A stretch of DNA of 64,000 nucleotides, taken from NCBI GenBank assembly GCA_023105745.1, contig JALGQZ010000011.1, forward strand, positions 14,351,975-14,415,974, given 5' to 3'. The notes beneath the pieces were generated by a model. It worked only from the letters and a program-made list of their open reading frames with translations, ran no database searches and had not been told where the DNA came from. Below are positions 36,801-48,541 of this stretch, piece by piece. The position numbers and the translations under genes were made by a program. The stretch's first letter is position 1; each line of letters opens with the position of its first letter. Origin of the DNA: Austropuccinia psidii. Its lineage: Eukaryota > Basidiomycota > Pucciniomycetes > Pucciniales > Sphaerophragmiaceae.

Positions 36801-39729
36801 TCTTTGTCTGAAGCAAATGCTCCTCTGTGGTCATACAAAAGGGAAGAAAGTTCATTTTCCTGTTTATCAGTCAGATGAAGGCTTATTTCAGCCTCATTTA
36901 ACTGTTCAGACTTGAATTTCTCTAACTCTAAGTTGACTGGTGATACTTTGTTTACTGTAATTTGTCTTTTAAATGGTAAAAAGGCAAATTTTTGGCACTT
37001 ATTGTCCCCAATTGTAAAGTATCTGTGTTTTTTATTATGTAAATCTATCCCATACATGATTAAATAATCATTTCCCAATATAAAATGGGTACTAGAGCAA
37101 TTTTCCATAACAACAAATACAACAGTGATTCTTAAATTCCCATTTATGTGTGGGAATATGACATTGGTCTCAAAGATTCCTAATGCTTTCATTGGGTTAC
37201 TTGCACTGTTGAATTTTATACCATCAATTGGTAACAATTGGTCTTCAAAATTTGGTACACAAGTCTTAAGAAAATATTTTCCAACACAAGAGCAGAAGGC
37301 TCCTGGGTCAAGTAAAAGTTTGGTGGGCTTGTTGTCAATCACCACTTCTGTTATACAGGAGTTACCAGCTGTATAACCTTTTCCTCTGTTTGGTTTTGTT
37401 TTCATAAGTTGTGCATCTTGAACCTTTGATAAATCAAGTTGACCATTGCTCAATTGTGGTAAGTGGGAATAAGATTCCATGATGTCAAAAGTGGCATTGA
37501 TATTTTCTATATCTTTTGAAGATTTAGAAAATATGGATGACTTATCATCTGAATTGTCTTCAATTATGTCTTCTTTTTCAACATCTGGTTCCTTTTCAAT
37601 GTCAATTTGATTGATTTTCCCCTTTTTGGACATGTATTGGCTAAATGGGTGGTGCTTTGGCAAATATGGCATTTTCTGACTGTATCTGCAGATTTATACT
37701 TAATGTTACTAGAATTTTCTTTGGGGTTTTTGTCCACAGAATCTTTCCAAGGTGTATTAAACCTTGTTTTGAGATTCACCCTACTAGAACCAATTTTGGT
37801 TCTGGTGGTTACTTCTTCTAGTATATTGATAATATCTTCTGCTGAAGATTGTTCAGTAGTCCTGATTTTAATAGCATGCTTTAAGTCACCTCCACATTGT
37901 CTCAGAATCTTTCTATGGATCATAAATTCTGACATGTTTGGATATAATGCTCTTAATCTGTCTTTTTGTTGGCAAAACCATGGTAAAGCTTTGTCTTTAT
38001 CAGCATTAAATTTGGAAGATTCAAAGGCTGTTTCAACTTTTAACCTCCAAGCGTCATTTGCCCATTTGTTGATGATTTGGGTTTTCCACCAAGTCCAACT
38101 CTGGTGTCCATGTGCTTGTCTTATTTTGATGTACCATCTGTGAGCTGATCTGGTAAACAAGGTGTTAAATCTTGCTGTTACCAATCTGTCTGGTAATTCA
38201 AAATCTTCTTTGATCATGTCAATACCTCTAATGAATTCCATATGGTCATACTCTCCTTCACCACTGAAGTGAGGCCATTCTTTAAGTTTTGGAACCTCTT
38301 TCAAAAGTGCTTGGCCCATTGATGGTTCCAAGTTATGAAAAGGAGTGGATAATTCACTTTTTAACTGTGAATTATCAGGATTCAATACTTGTGGATTTGG
38401 AATTCTTGTGCCCTCATTTTGATTCAGAGGTGTAGACATTCTTGGTAAGGTGTTCAATATTTGTTCAATGTCATTCATTTTACTGTTGCTACACCTTTGG
38501 GAATTTCTGTATTCATGTTGGAAGCTTTGTATTAAATTTATTACTTCAACTTTATACATGTCTTCTTTATGTGTCAGTTCTTGCCATAACTCTTTCTGTC
38601 TTGTATTATCAGCAGTGACTTGATTCAATTTCATTGATAATTTTGATAGTTCTTCTTGTGAAGCATCAAAACACTTTTTCAAGGCAATGGTATATGTCTT
38701 TACTTCAGTAAATGAATTTGAAATGTCATCAAGGACTTTCTTGTTATCTGTTTTGATAATATTTATGGCGTGTTTAATTCTTGTTTCAATTATGTCATCA
38801 ATATTGAAGTTAGAATATTTATCTGTTAATTCCTTAATAATGGCCAATTGCTCATTTATTTTATTGTCAAAAGAATTATCATCATTGGAAATTTTAATTG
38901 TTCTTAAAACTTTTTCAAAACACATAAGTGTTTCATTAATTTGGCAAAGACTCAGGTTGTTTGTTTTAATGTTGTTACAAATGGTTTCATTTTTATCAGA
39001 AAGATGTTTTTTCACGTCATTTATAGCATCATACAAATCTGGGATGGAATCAAATATATCAGAAATCATTTCTGGAATCTTAATCTGGCTTCCTCCTTCT
39101 TCTTTAATTCCATCATGGTTCTGGCCATCTGAAATACATTTTCCATGGCATCCTGCTGAATCTTTGGAATTCTGTATCCTTGGCTGTAAGGTTTTGGGGC
39201 TGGTGCCTTCCCTTTGCCCTTGTTTGGAACTTGTGGCTGCTTTTTCACGTTGGAGTTGCTGCTGCTGGCCACTGGGGCTGTTTTTGGCACTGGTTTGGGT
39301 GGTGGAGGGTTGTTTTTCCTCCATTCTAGTGTCAACAGCATCATGTTTTTCTTCTCCATCAATGGATGCCATCCATTGAGCAATTTGCAAGTGTTGGGAT
39401 GGCCCAGGAATTTTCTCACAGTTAGGTAAGAATTCATGCAATTCTTCCACAGGTCTGCAAGTATCTGGTACTCCTTGAATTGAAGTGCATTGTTGTATGC
39501 ACTGTGGCTGGCTTTGTATATATCCATAGAGGCTTTTTGTGGCGGTGTCAGCTCTTTTTGAAGGTAAAATGGTATTATCAGCTTCAGAATGACCCATTTT
39601 AGTTGTTTCGAAGTCATCAAGTGACCCTTTTCCTTCTGTACCTGATTGGCCTCTGCCATAATCACGTCTATTACCTTTCTGGGAGCTGCTTGAGGGGTTG
39701 TAGCTGGCTCCTGATTTGGTTGAAGGCAT
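33807..39729 (-). pseudogene. Element C gag-pol, broken by frameshifts and a stop
   Basis: Gag starts at ATG 39727-39729 (MPSTKSGASYN) and is open for 721 codons to 37564, including a capsid-like region ([16 protein letters not shown]) and a zinc knuckle CHICQSTTHLANTC. The frame changes in the A/G run near 37625. Protease and early RT follow (37672-36305), with the protease site as LDPGAF, Pro replacing the usual Ser/Thr. An extra A near 36343 returns to the first frame for RT (36351-35923, YIDD intact). A stop at 35923-35925 replaces a conserved Glu codon. RNase H and integrase follow (35922-34222, with D, D and E present). More indels near 34200-34300 precede the chromodomain block (34193-33807, EYLVRYSDPTCEDEW). 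All domains are present, so the copy died by point changes after insertion. Confidence 0.92.
39066..39665 (-). CDS. Overlapping +1-frame ORF of element C
   Basis: This is a 200-codon frame inside gag, one base out of register with it. The frame stays open upstream past the gag ATG, so the true start is not fixed; 39665 is a GTG. Parts align with the +1-frame ORFs of B and E: ASMDIYKASHS, MNSYLTVRKFL, LLNGWHPL, and the C-terminal YRIPKIQQDAMENVFQMARTMMELKKKEEARL just before the stop. Similarity at protein level across three families whose DNA has diverged suggests real coding use. No known domain is recognised. The middle is Pro/Lys-rich (PPPPKPVPK). Confidence 0.6.
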   Translation of the reverse strand: MIMAEANQVQKEKGHLMTSKQLKWVILKLIIPFYLQKELTPPQKASMDIYKASHSAYNNALQFKEYQILADLWKNCMNSYLTVRKFLGHPNTCKLLNGWHPLMEKKNMMLLTLEWRKNNPPPPKPVPKTAPVASSSNSNVKKQPQVPNKGKGKAPAPKPYSQGYRIPKIQQDAMENVFQMARTMMELKKKEEARLRFQK

Positions 39730-39780
39730 AATTATGGTTAAAAAAGGCTTAAAATAGTAATTTTACGGCAAAAAACTTAC

Positions 39781-39978
39781 TATTGGCCAAATCTTTGGCT
39801 TTCTGAAGAGTATTACTTATGTCCAAGTTAATCAATTCAGAAGATATTGGTTCAGGTTGGTTATTATGAGTCACAATAACAGTACTATTATGGTCTGAAT
39901 TAATAGTACTGGCAGGAATAATGCTGGTGACTGTTGAGGCTTTTTCAATGTTTTCTTGTCTTACCACGTTGTCAGACA
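39781..39978 (-). other. Exon-like open segment in element C leader
   Basis: 198 bases are open in one frame between TTTTAG and GTAAGTTTT (a canonical donor) on the minus strand, with phase 1 at both ends as in B and E. The encoded peptide is not similar in sequence to the B or E segments. A CAG acceptor in the same phase and in the +1 frame lies about 30 bases after the gag ATG, but other choices are possible, so the exact joining is unclear. Confidence 0.5.
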
Positions 39979-40182
39979 CTAAAATTAATGAAAAAGCCAA
40001 TTAATTAAGTAAAAAAAGGTTATTTCAAAAAAGAAATAAAAATGTAAACCTCACTTATAATATGGAAAAAAATTATTTTTTATGGGTTTTTTGAATTATA
40101 AGTATTTTTTATATGTTTTTAAATTTTTCAATATAAGAAAAAAGATTTAAAAAGAGTAAAAAAAATATTTAACAGGTAAAAT
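39979..40182. other. Element C leader, non-coding
   Basis: Short A/T-rich untranslated region between the primer-binding-like site and the exon-like segment. No feature is seen. Confidence 0.5.
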
Positions 40183-40200
40183 ATCACGGCTGGGCCCCCA
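40183..40200 (-). promoter_or_regulatory. Primer-binding site, tRNA-Pro-like, element C
   Basis: The minus strand reads TGGGGGCCCAGCCGTGAT, two bases inside the 5' LTR. It differs from the B and E site at two central positions. The same tRNA primer is inferred. Confidence 0.6.
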
Positions 40201-40202
40201 AA

Positions 40203-42028
40203 TGTCAGGTGTGGATATGAAACTTTGATTAAAAATCAAGTACTTTTCCTGTCCTCAAAAATTTGTATAAGGTAAAAATCAATTAAAAATAGTAAGAAAT
40301 ATTATTTTTGAGAGAAAACACGCCAATTTTATTGTTTATAACTTTATTAGTATAAAAAAATAATATTATAAAAATTTATTGTTTTACCAACAATAAAAAT
40401 TTATCCAAAAAATACTCTACAAGAGATATTTTAAGGCTACAAAAGAAATTTCTTCAAGAGCAATTTCAATTGGAATTGATTGAGCAAAAAGCTGCAAGCA
40501 ATTAATTAAAGAACAGAGTCTTCAAAAAGAATATTAAGGAGAAAACACGCCCAAAAGTGACCAGAGTGAATTTGGAAACAAAGTGACAAAGTTTACAGTG
40601 ATGAAAGATGCTTTAATTCACTTTTGGGGTGGTTCAGGGGTAAAAATGATTATAAGAGTTACAAACAATGATTATAATGATTTTTTCACGTGGTTAAAAG
40701 GTTTAAAATGATTTAATAAAGGTTGTTTGAATCTTTTATTGATTTGTTTAACAATGTTTAAACTAATTATAAAAGGAAAAGATTCTAACATGAAGAGAAA
40801 AGTGGGGCAAAGAAGACATTCTTTTATAGCCATCAATTTTCTTACTCCAAAAGTAAAATTTACTCTTGTCAGTCGTGAAAAACAGTCTAACAACAGAAAA
40901 GCCAATTATGGCATCATTGAACCCTGGTTTAGACCAAAAAGGGCTGGTTTAAGCCATTTTTAGCCATTTTAGACCCTTAAATCAGCCATTACTATAGCAA
41001 TACCAGGCCTAGAGCCTTCAAAACACGTCAGAATGTGTGTCAGAGGCGTAGAAACCAGTTAAAACTGTTTTTACTATGATGGTTTTATCTTAAGGGTAGT
41101 TTTACCCTCCTGGCAACAGCTAAAACTACCCCAGTTGGTATCAAAACCTCATTATCAATTGAGTCCACAGACCCTGTAACTCAATTCCAGGCCAAAAGTG
41201 ATGAAATTTTGTGTGAATTTTGACATCCCACGCCTGTCAGAAAGGAATTTGGGGGTCTAGCTCCCCCTTAGAGCTGGAGTTCCTTTCCCCCCCGAAATTT
41301 AATCTTTCCAATTTATTTTTCCTTTAATCCCTCATGATGTATTATACTTATAATTTACATATGTAATTAAATTCAGTTGTACATTACAATACAGTAATAA
41401 TTGACACCTCATATGTAAATCAAAGTTCACTTATGTAATAAACGCGCACATTTTGACATTTCAATTGAATTCAATTGAAAATACTTCAATTCCTCATAAC
41501 TTCTAAACTAAACACAACACCTCAATTTTAACACAAAAATTGATGGTTAACACCACATGTGGTGTGAATTAAATTAAAGTTCTGAGGATTTTCAACTTTT
41601 GTATCGAAAATACTAAAAGCTTAATTTAAGCTTATTTAGAGTTGAGTTACAAGAATTTCACTCAGAGGTGACCCCACCTGATTTTTTATGAGGAATCCAA
41701 TGGTGAAATAATTTCCATAAGTTTATTTATTGGATAAAAAGTTATAATAATTTTTAGTTAACTTTTTTCCAAATTTATTTATTTTTTTACAGTTTTGTTA
41801 AACATTCATTTTTACTTAATTTTTTCAAGTATAAATGTAATTTTGTAATTACAAAATTTAATGTAATTTTATTTTTAAATTGTAATTAATTTTTTATTTT
41901 TAATATAATTTTATATTTATATTTTTATTTTTATTGTAATAATATAAATAATTTTTTTTATTTATATTAATATGTTATTTTTGTATTTGTGGTCTTTTGG
42001 GTAGATGAAATTACCTCTAAGGCTCACA
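40203..42028 (-). repeat. Element C 5' LTR
   Basis: An uninterrupted 1826-bp LTR. In the sense direction it starts TGTGAGCCTTAGAGG and ends CACACCTGACA, a one-base change from CCTTACA. It serves as the intact reference for the split 3' LTR and for the solo LTRs at 1129 and 6243. It is followed by the target duplication CTTAT (42029-42033). Confidence 0.93.
40821..40828 (-). promoter_or_regulatory. TATA box of element C 5' LTR
   Basis: On the minus strand TATAAAAG follows GGC, at the same place as in the solo C-type LTRs. It is the probable promoter of element C. Confidence 0.55.
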
Positions 42029-42033
42029 CTTAT

Positions 42034-43173
42034 TCTTTGAAACTTGAACATTCTTCCCCTCCTTGCTCTTCTTGTGATAAGGAATTTTGGAAGATAAATC
42101 TTGAGGAATCCTGGAAGAAGTGAATCCAGTGACTGGAGGCTTCTTATCTTGATGACTACCGTTTTCCTTATGCCTCTCATGGTACCTTGTATCTAGCTCC
42201 AAAGTAATTTCCATGAGTTCTTGAAGTCTATCAAAGCTTCCATGGTCAGAATCCAATTTGTCCAACAATCTTTACACCAAGTCTCTTCCTTGAATATGAA
42301 TATAAGCCCTTTCCCCCCAATCTCCAATTCTTGACATTGAACTTCTAAAATATAGAATATAAAAAGATACATGACCAATTTTCTTCATCCTGAGATTTTC
42401 CAACTCTTGGTCAGGCTTCCTTACTTCATTGGGGTCACCAAAAAGAGTGGCTAACTGGGTTTAAAGCAGCTTCCAGTTATTGATGAGATGGGATGGGTCT
42501 TCATTGGAGATATTTGAGAGGTAAGGGTCAATCCCTTTTTCAGCTCTACCAATGAGAAAAGGAGTTGATTAAAGAATCTTCTTCCTGTCAGAGAAGAATT
42601 TTTATGGATCTTTATAGAAAACTAATTGACAGAATTGGCTGAATCAGCTCAGTTTATGGGCCTGAGTACCATTGAAAGAATCAGGTGTCTTCATGGACGG
42701 AGTCTTGAATTGTCCCTGGGGGAAACTGCTTGAGTGAGTTTTCCCATGAATTTAGTCATTTGCTCCATCATTTTAAGGAAATTTGGTTCAGCTTGAGAGA
42801 CAAGAGGTTGATTATAATGAGCTAAATTTGAAGCTTTGGAACCCTCATGGGAACATTCCAAGGCAGCCTCCATTTCAGTTTCCTCAGACTCCTCCCCCTA
42901 TTCATCATCAGCTTCCCCCAATCTACTTCCAGGCCCTTGAGAAGTGCTTGGATAGCCACACAACAAGCCAGAGAATGATCTTGATCTTCTTGAATTCACA
43001 CCTCCTCTTCTGGAGGGTGCTGCTCCTTCCATTAATGGTCCTCTGTCCAAATTTTCACCTAGCTGATGAACTGATGGTGTGCGGTCAAGAGGAGCCCTTT
43101 CTGTAGGAGTGAGAACAGCTTGATCTCCTTGAGATCTTGTATTCTTGGCTTCAGGCCTATTCTGAACTGGCAT
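42034..43173 (-). pseudogene. Element D gag, N-terminal and capsid part
   Basis: Gag starts at the ATG at 43171-43173 (MPVQNRPEAKNTRSQ) with the APSRRGG..SRRSRSFSG stretch. Further pieces follow: QAEPNFLKMMEQMTKFMGKL near 42800, and LQELMEITLELDTRYHERHKE near 42210-42160, which is typical of the end of this Gag's capsid region. Stops and at least one frameshift separate the pieces. The sequence stops at the element C insertion and resumes in sense at 17061 with the zinc knuckle. Dead copy. Confidence 0.8.
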
Positions 43174-44562
43174 TATTGAAGAATAATTAAAATGAAAACT
43201 TGATGATACTTTGAGAACAAATAAATGAGGCTTGAACAATCAAATCAAATGAGAATCTTGAGGAATCAATCAAAATCTTGAAGAAATTCAAATCAATGTC
43301 AATAAACAAATCAATCAGCTCAATTCAATGAAATTCAAATTAAAAATCAATTATGTCTTGAGGAATTCAATCAATCAGTCAATATCCTGAGAAATCAAAT
43401 TAAATCAATCAATCAAATGAATCTTGAGGATGAATAATTTATCTTGAGAAATTAAATTCAAATAAATAAAACCAATAAAATCTTGCAGTGAAAATTAATT
43501 TCCTGATGATTCCCAATTGCAATAACCAACCAATCAAAAAACTGTAAAACCTAAGTTCAGACAGAAAATAAATTAAGAATTAAAAATGAAATGAAGAGGT
43601 CAGCAGAATTAACAAATGAAATAAGGAGTCAATCTTGATATGAATAAAAAGAATGAGATGAAAATTGATGAGAGTCATAAGTCATAAGAGAATCATAAAA
43701 TAATAAAAATTATAAATTCATGAAGAATCATAATTGATGATTGAGAGAAATTAATTTAAAAGAATGAAAGAAGGAAGCAATTAAAAGTTAATTAATTTAA
43801 TTTCACAGGGGCTCTTCTAAGTGAAGAGGGCCTGGCACTCAGTAAACTGGGACTTGCCTATGGAGGGCTCAAGATATGGTAAGATGGAACACACTTAAAA
43901 GTGTCATAAGAATATAATTGCTTGTAAAATAAATATAAGAAAATCAGGAAAAAAGAATAAGAGTAAGAAATAAAAGGGCCAACCACAAAAAAGTCCAAGT
44001 CCACTGTTTTAACCTGTCAGAAGGAAAGAGAAGGGCTAATAAGGATATGGCCACCACAACTCATGCTGTGCAGGCAAAGAAGAAATGCAAAGACTAACTT
44101 AATACCAACAAATATAATACCCAAAAATAAGAGTAAGAATATTTACTAAATAATAAATCAACTATATCAATTAACTGGGGAAAAAGTCCCCAGAGAGAGA
44201 AGGAGGGGCTGATATATGTGAAAATCCACCATCCCTGATCCAAAGAGTGAAATTTCTTGAGAGTAATCTTCATTTGAATTGATTTGAATAATACAGCCCA
44301 TGTAAGGCTGTACAGGGTCTATGAAAGAGGTGTGGTGAAGTTGGGTGATCATACAGTTTCAGTATTGTAAATCAAAACTGTATTTGGGAATATACAACCT
44401 GTAAAAGTATTGAAAGGCTGTATTGAAGAACCAAGATGTATGCATGTTTCATCAAGAAGATTTGCTGAAACTGATTCTTGATGTGCATAGTGGATTTTTT
44501 GGTTTCATGTGTTTGAGTGGACTTGAGGTTAAATACCCTTACCCCTGATAAGGGCTGTGACA
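43174..44562 (-). repeat. Element D 5' LTR plus leader
   Basis: In the sense direction the LTR starts TGTCACAGCCCTTATCAGGGG at 44562 and continues into a repetitive 'caagat/aatcaat' leader before gag at 43173. It is collinear with the inverted fragment at 9914-11310. The LTR/leader boundary is not resolved. The bases following the LTR (ATGGG, 44563-44567) have no matching copy at the other end of D, consistent with loss of its 3' LTR. Confidence 0.75.
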
Positions 44563-45707
44563 ATGGGCTCTAGAAAATACATCTGAAAACCCAGCATGTA
44601 TACCATAGGAAGAAAATCAAATAGAAGGAATATGTGTCACAGAAATTGGCACACAATTCTTTAATTAAGTCAAAAAAGTCTATAAGATGGAAAATAATGT
44701 CATATCTTATGCCATCTCTGAATGAAATATTTGAAGGACCCATCATTCTATTCCAAACTAGATGAAGTATTTAAAGAAAGAATATGCTGAAGAATGATTT
44801 CACCTCCCTGATAGAATTGTCCTTAATAGGACCAAACACACATGTGTTCCAGACTTGAGAGATAGAGTTCTAATAAACACTATACTACATTAATGTTCTG
44901 ATAGTGTTGTATCTGGAAATCTCTCAGAAGGTAGGACACTAGAAAGAGTAAAAACCTGCTCTTGGTGGTCAGATTGGAGAAGGTATGTTGCATAATACTG
45001 CAAAAAAGAAAATAGAGCCATAGGAAAGAAATTTGGTATGATGATCCAAATACAAGAACAGAAATCCCCATGGGAGATAGCTCGTATGGATTGGATAACA
45101 GCTCTACACTCAGGAGGATACAGAAGCTGAAATGCATGCCTAGTCTTAGTTGATAGGTGAAGTAAAACCCCCAATTTTTATAAAATTTGGTGAAGATGAC
45201 ACAGCTATGGACACAGCTTTAATGATATGGAGTTGAGTTATTAGCCATACAGGCTTATTCCAAAATATAATAAGTGATAGAGATCCCAAATTCACTTCAG
45301 CCCTATTGACAAAGATCTATAAATTGTATGGAAAAAAATTATCATTCTCAACATCATATCACCCTCAAACTGATAGACTAGCAGCAGGAAAGAGACAACC
45401 TCTGGAAGACATTATCAGATGATTCTGTTCTTATGGATTAGAATTAGAAGACTCTGATGGTTCTACCCATTATTGGTGTAATCTGATAAAAGCTTTTGAG
45501 CTGGTATATAAGACATCAATTGGTAAACCAACCAAAATGTTCTAAAAATGTTGGAACCCAACACTACCTCATGAAAAACTAAAAAAGGAATTGGTTGATA
45601 TAAATCCAACTGCAAGAAGCTTTAAGCTAATTATTGACAACTCAAGACACAATGAAAATAGATGTATGGAGGATTATTTCAAATATCCAAAAGAAATATG
45701 GGGTAAA
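44563..45707 (+). pseudogene. E-like pol fragment (RNase H end to integrase)
   Basis: Plus-strand sequence aligns closely to E at about 60937-62100. It begins at the equivalent of WALANTPDN, keeps EGICVTEIGTQFF-like and integrase pieces ([32 protein letters not shown]), and ends at the equivalent of AKERWDK. Stops and substitutions are frequent, and the third integrase acid (Glu in LAER) is lost. The left end abuts the D LTR directly, the right end the LTR of element F, so both insertions cut this older E-like copy. Its protease-RT part and both LTRs are missing. Confidence 0.85.
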
Positions 45708-47826
45708 TGTGAGCCTGTGAGATATGTATGACATACCCATAAGGTCACAAATAGCTTTTTATAAGCTTTAGTTAGTCTTAAAAAGACTTATCAATTGGAT
45801 TTAAAACAAAAAATAACAAAAAATAAGTATAACTGTTTTTTGATAAATAAGTCTATAATTTTTATGTCATTTTTGGAGGCTACACCAAAAAAAATCTAGG
45901 GCCGACCCATAGGGTGTTATACCAAAAATGGCTATTTTTTATGTTATTACAAGATTAAAGAATATCACAGTACAACTTCACAATAGATATTTCTTTTAGA
46001 AATTGTCAAATTTTAGCTTAAATAAGCTTAAATTCAAAATTGCATAAAGTTGATGCACACTTACCAAAATTTCATTTTGAATTAAGGTGTGTTGTAGATC
46101 TACTGAACTGGCTAAGGATTTGAAATAAAGGATGAAAATACTGCGTGAGCTCAATTTAGATTGATTTAAGGCCATAGTATGGCTTTCAATAAATAAAAGG
46201 GCAAAATCTGGGCAGAAAGTTGGGACATGTAAAAAAACCCAAATAGAGCCAGGGTACCCAGCTTTTGGGATCTGCAAGGAATATATCGAGGTTTTCCACT
46301 TTTATTTGGGGATTTTAAACCTTATTAAAACTTGAAAAATTAAAGTTTAAACTAGTTTTATCTCAGTGTGGAAAGGAATCATAAGCTGCCAAAGGGTAAA
46401 TACCTATATGCAGGCTTGTAATCAAGGCTTTGAGAACTTTCAAAGCTCATTCAAGCTTAAAATTTAAAGTTATAACTGTCAAAACCTTATCAAAAGTTAA
46501 GTTTTGGTGTGTATTTCTATTTTAAATAGAAAAATAACAATAACTTCAAAAATTTGTTAAAAATCCAATTCTTAATGGATTTACTTGGAAATCTCACAAA
46601 GCTTAAAGCTTGATGTTTTATGTGTACACATCAGATTTTAAGTATCTTTTTCAAAAAGTATTAATTGCTAATTAGCCTTGAAATTAAACTTTTTGACTAT
46701 TCTTGAAAAAAATTACAATTTATTTAAAAATCCAGTTTCAGAGATTTCTGCTTGAGACATTATTTTAAAGTTTCTCATTTGATGAGCTTTAGAATAAATA
46801 AATTTACTTTGTATGTAAAATTAATATAATTCACCCAAAAGAGGATTAAAGCTACTTGACGTCAAGAGTCACACTGGTAACTTTAAATTGGATTGAAAAA
46901 TAACTTGCATTAAGTTAAGAACCTCATTTTTAAGAAAGATTTCCAGTTTTTCCCTGGGCATGCCCTCTATATCAATTATGAATTATTGGAGCTGCTCTGA
47001 ATGCATAAAAAGAGCCTTTACATCACTGTTTTTGCCAATAATCATCATTGTTCAAATCATATTAGACATTTAAACAGGTAAAACCTCATTGAATATAAAA
47101 TCTTATTATTTAAAGCAATTCTCAAGTATTTTATTTTTTATAAATTCAATATTGAATAATTGAAATCATAGAACTCATATCTTCTTAATCACCAAATAAT
47201 ACATTTTATCTTATGAAATTATTGTTTTGTTTATCTTTTAAAATCCACACATTCCTCTAAAAAACTTAAATTTCATTTTACAATAAAAAAGTTGTTTCCA
47301 AATTTCTAAATATTGATCTTTTGTGTGGCCTTAGCTTATAAACATTATTTAATACCATATCTTTTGTTGTTTGACTTATTGTATTAAATAGCTATTATAA
47401 GTAAGTTTTCTCTGAATTTCTATATCTTTTTTTATCTACTATTAGTTTTTTTATAGAATTTTTCTATAATATATCTCTACACAGTGTGTATGATATCTCT
47501 TTTATAAATAATATTTATATTATCACTAAGTGGTTAAATAATATTATTTTCCACATATAATTTTCTCATTAAGAGCTTTTATATTTCTTATCATTATATC
47601 TGTCAGTGACTATAATGATAATAGAATAATTATAATTAGTTATAATTATTAAGAATTTTTATAACTAAATTATTTAATACTAATTATTTTTTTTATATAA
47701 TTATTATTGATAATTAGATTAATTCATGGTTATAGTATTTCATTATACTATACTTTCTACTGAAGACATTAATATTACTCTTGTTCTTTTTTACTATTAT
47801 AAAGGGTTTCATATAAAAACCTTACC
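45708..47826 (+). repeat. Element F 5' LTR
   Basis: It starts TGTGAGCCTGTGAGATATG and is the reverse-complement counterpart of the B LTRs along its length, for example the 'ggtgttataccaaa' region at 45920 and 'gcctgcatat'-like block near 46415. It ends CCTTACC where B has CCTTACA. It is many-fold more diverged from B than B's own LTRs are from each other. An antisense ORF at 45996-46277 is an LTR artefact. Confidence 0.85.
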
Positions 47827-48376
47827 TTTTTGGGCCTGCCCATTATTTTAACAAATATTTGGGACATAAATCATATTCTAGACCTTATTTTACTGTTTTT
47901 GATGGAAAATTTCCATATTTACTTTATTTTTTGCTTTTTTTGGACTTATCCCTAATAAAGAATCTTTCTAATATTAGGAAAGTTATTTTTCTTAAGAAAA
48001 TTGCTTTAAACAATATACTATTGATTGATTTGGAATAAACTACTATTGTATACCTAGTGGCTTATTCACATCAAATACTTGAAAATTTATTCTTTGAGTT
48101 ATTCTAGTATAGAGTGAATAATAATACAATTTTGATTGATAAATTATTGATTGAATGATTATTTTTTCTTCAAAGAAGATAATAATCAAATAAAAAAATC
48201 AAAAGTTCCAAACTCTTCACTTAAAAATATTTTTTGACTTTTTAGATAATTTTCTCTATTTTTGACATAATTTGCCATAAATTACTTTAAAGAAACTTTG
48301 TTCAATAAGCTGAGTTTATAAGTTACTTTGATTATTATTTATAAATAAAATTAACTTATATTATTTTTTAATCTAG
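47827..48376 (+). other. Element F leader with decayed primer-binding site
   Basis: It begins TTTTTGGGCCTGCCCATTAT, a mutated form of the primer site of B and E. The rest is A/T-rich non-coding sequence homologous to B's leader at 28095-28624, in opposite orientation. Confidence 0.55.
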
Positions 48377-48493
48377 TCTTATTCATAAGAGGAAGCTCTT
48401 CTGACTCTAGTATCTCAGAGTCAAGTGTTGAGATTTACACCAGCCCAATCTCAAGGGGCATAACTACAAAAGGACCCTTTAAAGGTCCAACAG
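48377..48493 (+). other. Exon-like open segment in element F leader
   Basis: 117 bases between TTAATCTAG and GTGAATTT, the same length, phase and peptide pattern as in B (Ser/Glu-rich, ending GPFKGPT). It is still open although the rest of F is riddled with stops. The downstream acceptor used in B (CTACTAG) is changed to CAACTGG here, so splicing to the overlapping ORF would be lost. Confidence 0.5.
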
Positions 48494-48541
48494 GTGAATT
48501 TAACCAATTTCTTGGTCTAATTTCCTTTAAATAAATTTGAA

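Larger units (their letters stand above)
17062..42028 (-). mobile_element. Element C: Ty3/gypsy chromovirus, nested, TSD CTTAT
   Basis: This is a complete but mutated LTR retrotransposon on the minus strand, inserted in element D within gag. Perfect target duplications CTTAT lie at 17057-17061 and 42029-42033. Its 5' LTR is 40203-42028. The internal region is 33784-40202. Its 3' LTR spans 17062-33783 but is split in two places, by element B (17631-30823) and by a hAT-like transposon (32017-33713). With both insertions and their duplications removed, the 3' LTR is about 1827 bp against 1826 bp for the 5' LTR. The D gag reading frame can be followed from one side of C to the other. Confidence 0.93.

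Noticed and set aside
9914..44562. One D element with inward-facing LTRs formed by a single integration
   Set aside because: The two LTRs are too different to be one element's pair, and the flanking pentamers CACAT and ATGGG do not match.
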